From contig NC_092571.1 in assembly GCF_037975245.1 (NCBI RefSeq), positions 419,501 to 483,500 on the forward strand: a stretch of DNA of 64,000 nucleotides, given 5' to 3'. The DNA is from Apostichopus japonicus (taxonomy: Eukaryota; Echinodermata; Holothuroidea; Aspidochirotida; Stichopodidae). The notes below the pieces were generated by a model. That model was given only the letters and a program-made list of their open reading frames with translations. It did not search any database and was not told the origin of the DNA. Within the stretch, counting starts at the first letter, position 1, and the number at the start of each line of letters is the position of its first letter. Position numbers and translations under genes: made by a program. Below, piece by piece: positions 61,981 through 64,000 of the stretch.

Positions 61981-64000
61981 AAACGAACATAGATTTATAT
62001 CAACTGCTGTCGTGGCGCGGTTGGTTGCTCTGTACCTCGAGAGCGTGACGTATTTGGATCGCGGGCTCGAGACCAGGTGGGGGCAGTTTGCTTTTGCCGC
62101 GATCTCATACGGTCTCTGGGAACTTTAAGTATTAGAAACGAACATAGATTTATATCAACTGCTGTCGTGGCGCGGTTGGTTGCTCTGTACCTCGAGAGCG
62201 TGACGTATTTTGGATCGCGGGCTCGAGACCAGGTGGGGGCAGTTTGCTTTTGCCGGGTTCTTATACGGTCTCTGGGAACTTTAAGTATTAGAAACGAACA
62301 TAGATTTATATCAACTGCTGTCGTGGCGCGGTTGGTTGCTCTGTACCTCGAGAGCGTGACGTATTTTGGATCGCGGGCTCGAGACCAGGTGGGGGCAGTT
62401 TGCTTTTGCCGCGATCTCATACGGTCTCTGGGAACTTTCAGTATTAGAAACGAACATAGATTTATATCAACTGCTGTCGTGGCGCGGTTGGTTGCTCTGT
62501 ACCTCGAGAGCGTGACGTAGTTTGGATCGCGGGCTCGAGACCAGGTGGGGCAGTTTGCTTTTGCCGCGATCTTATACGGCCCCTGGAACTTTAAGTATTA
62601 GAAACGAACATAGATTTATATCAACTGCTGTCGTGGCGCGGTTGGTTGCTCTGTACCTCGAGAGCGTGACGTATTTTGGATCGCGGGCTCGAGACCAGGT
62701 GGGGGCAGTTTGCTTTTGCCGCGATCTCATACGGTCTCTGGGAACTTTAAGTATTAGAAACGAACATAGATTTATATCAACTGCTGTCGTGGCGCGGTTG
62801 GTTGCTCTGTACCTCGAGAGCGTGACGTATTTTGGATCGCGGGCTCGAGATCAGGTGGGGGCAGTTTGCTTTTGCCGCGATCTCATACGGTCTTTGGGAA
62901 CTTTAAGTATTAGAAACGAACATAGATTTATATCAACTGCTGTCGTGGCGCGGTTGGTTGCTCTGTACCTCGAGAGCGTGACGTATTTTGGATCGCGGGC
63001 TCGAGACCAGGTGGGGGCAGTTTGCTTTTGCCGCGATCTTATACGGTCTCTGGAACTTTAAGTATTAGAAACGAACATAGATTTATATCAACTGCTGTCG
63101 TGGCGCGGTTGGTTGCTCTGTACCTCGAGAGCGTGACGTATTTTGGATCGCGGGCTCGAGACCAGGTGGGGGCAGTTTGCTTTTGCCGCGATCTCATACG
63201 GTCTCTGGGAACTTTAAGTATTAGAAACGAACATAGATTTATATCAACTGCTGTCGTGGCGCGGTTGGTTGCTCTGTACCTCGAGAGCGTGACGTATTTT
63301 GGATCGCGGGCTCGAGACCAGGTGGGGGCAGTTTGCTTTTTCCGCGATCTCATACGGTCTCTGGGAACTTTAAGTATTAGAAACGAACATAGATTTATAT
63401 CAACTGCTGTCGTGGCGCGGTTGGTTGCTCTGTACCTCGAGAGCGTGACGTATTTTGGATCGCGGGCTCGAGACCAGGTGGGGGCAGTTTGCTTTTGTCG
63501 CGATCTGATACGGTCTCTGGGAACTTTCAGTATTAGAAACGAACATAGATTTATATCAACTGCTGTCGTGGCGCGGTTGGTTGCTCTGTACCTCGAGAGC
63601 GTGACGTATTTTGGATCGCGGGCTCGAGACCAGGTGGGGGCAGTTAGGTTTTTCCGCGATCTTATACGGTCTCTGGAACTTTAAGTATGAGAAACGAACA
63701 TAGATTTATATCAACTGCTGGAGTGGCGCGGTTGGTTGCTCTGTAGCTCGAGAGCGTGACGTATTTTGGATCGCGGGCTCGAGACCAGGTGGTGGCAGTT
63801 TGCTTTTGCCGCGATCTTATACGGTCTCTGGAACTTTAAGTATTAGAAACGAACATAGATTTATATCAACTGCTGTCGTGGCGCGGTTGGTTGCTCTGTA
63901 CCTCGAGAGCGTGACGTATTTTGGATCGCGGGCTCGAGACCAGGTGGTGGCAGTTTGCTTTTGCCGCGATCTTATACGGTCTCTGGGAACTTTAAGTATT

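Larger units (their letters stand above)
56327..64000 (+). repeat. tRNA-like satellite array, right block (runs off the window)
   Basis: Same monomer family and orientation as the left block, about 49 units estimated from span and period. The variant GGTGGTGGCAG and monomers with CTGGAGTGGCGCGG are characteristic of this side. The array continues past the window end. Confidence 0.97.

Noticed and set aside
60797-62128. 443-codon plus-strand open frame in the satellite
   Set aside because: Same period artefact. The minus strand is open over 60,703-61,485 too, and no start, splice or domain evidence supports a protein.
16661-64000. CRISPR-like or rDNA-like array
   Set aside because: Repeats are contiguous with no unique spacers, no cas genes are present, and the unit has no 5S or other rRNA similarity that I can see beyond the tRNA-type boxes.
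16661-64000. Functional tRNA gene cluster
   Set aside because: Boxes and a partial acceptor stem are present, but the anticodon arm is irregular, stem pairing relies on wobbles and the A-B spacing is long, so a working tRNA is unlikely.
16661-64000. Centromeric satellite
   Set aside because: Monomer size and higher-order structure would fit, but nothing in the sequence identifies a centromere; CENP-A mapping would be needed.

Overview
The window is animal nuclear DNA, most likely from a marine invertebrate; an echinoderm is plausible but not proven. The evidence is spliceosomal exons with GT-AG borders, several decayed non-LTR retrotransposon fragments, a MITE, an intact two-ORF LINE and a very large satellite array. 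There are no bacterial operons, rRNA genes or CRISPR arrays.

Layout. (1) Bases 1 to about 16,660 are AT-rich, low-density DNA. They hold part of a minus-strand gene whose exons resemble a C19 (ubiquitin-specific) protease and carry one in-frame TGA; a CR1-like LINE fragment; degenerate repeats; a four-copy 136-bp tandem repeat; a decayed minus-strand D,D35E integrase gene that still shows four exons with matching splice phases; a TTAA-flanked MITE next to two copies of a ~200-bp direct repeat; and two oppositely oriented 3' ends of one LINE family among TA and polypurine tracts. (2) From about 16,661 to the window end the DNA is a tandem satellite of 155-157 bp monomers. I estimate about 222 monomers before and about 49 after a single interruption, from span divided by period. 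(3) The interruption, 51,207-56,326, is an apparently intact 5.1-kb LINE that I place in the Tx1-like group, with ORF1 (zinc knuckles plus C2H2 fingers) and ORF2 (APE endonuclease, reverse transcriptase, C-terminal zinc motif), a poly(A) tail and a 21-bp flanking duplication.

The central observation is that each satellite monomer looks like a tRNA-derived RNA polymerase III unit. It has an A-box match, a B-box match 52 bp further on, a 9-bp acceptor-like stem whose halves bracket both boxes, and a T-run of four or more directly after the stem. The LINE sits 12 bp past such a T-run. Its 48-bp leader is a mosaic of shuffled satellite pieces, and an uninterrupted paralogous monomer lies 7,612 bp upstream. 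Together this suggests a tRNA-like satellite serving as a landing site for a Tx1-like LINE, but whether the insertion is targeted or chance cannot be decided from one copy.

The array also shows layered higher-order duplications (about 0.93, 1.24, 1.87, 2.18, 3.27 and 7.61 kb), which indicate repeated unequal exchange. The long open frames inside the satellite on both strands are by-products of a 156-bp (52-codon) period and are not annotated as genes.
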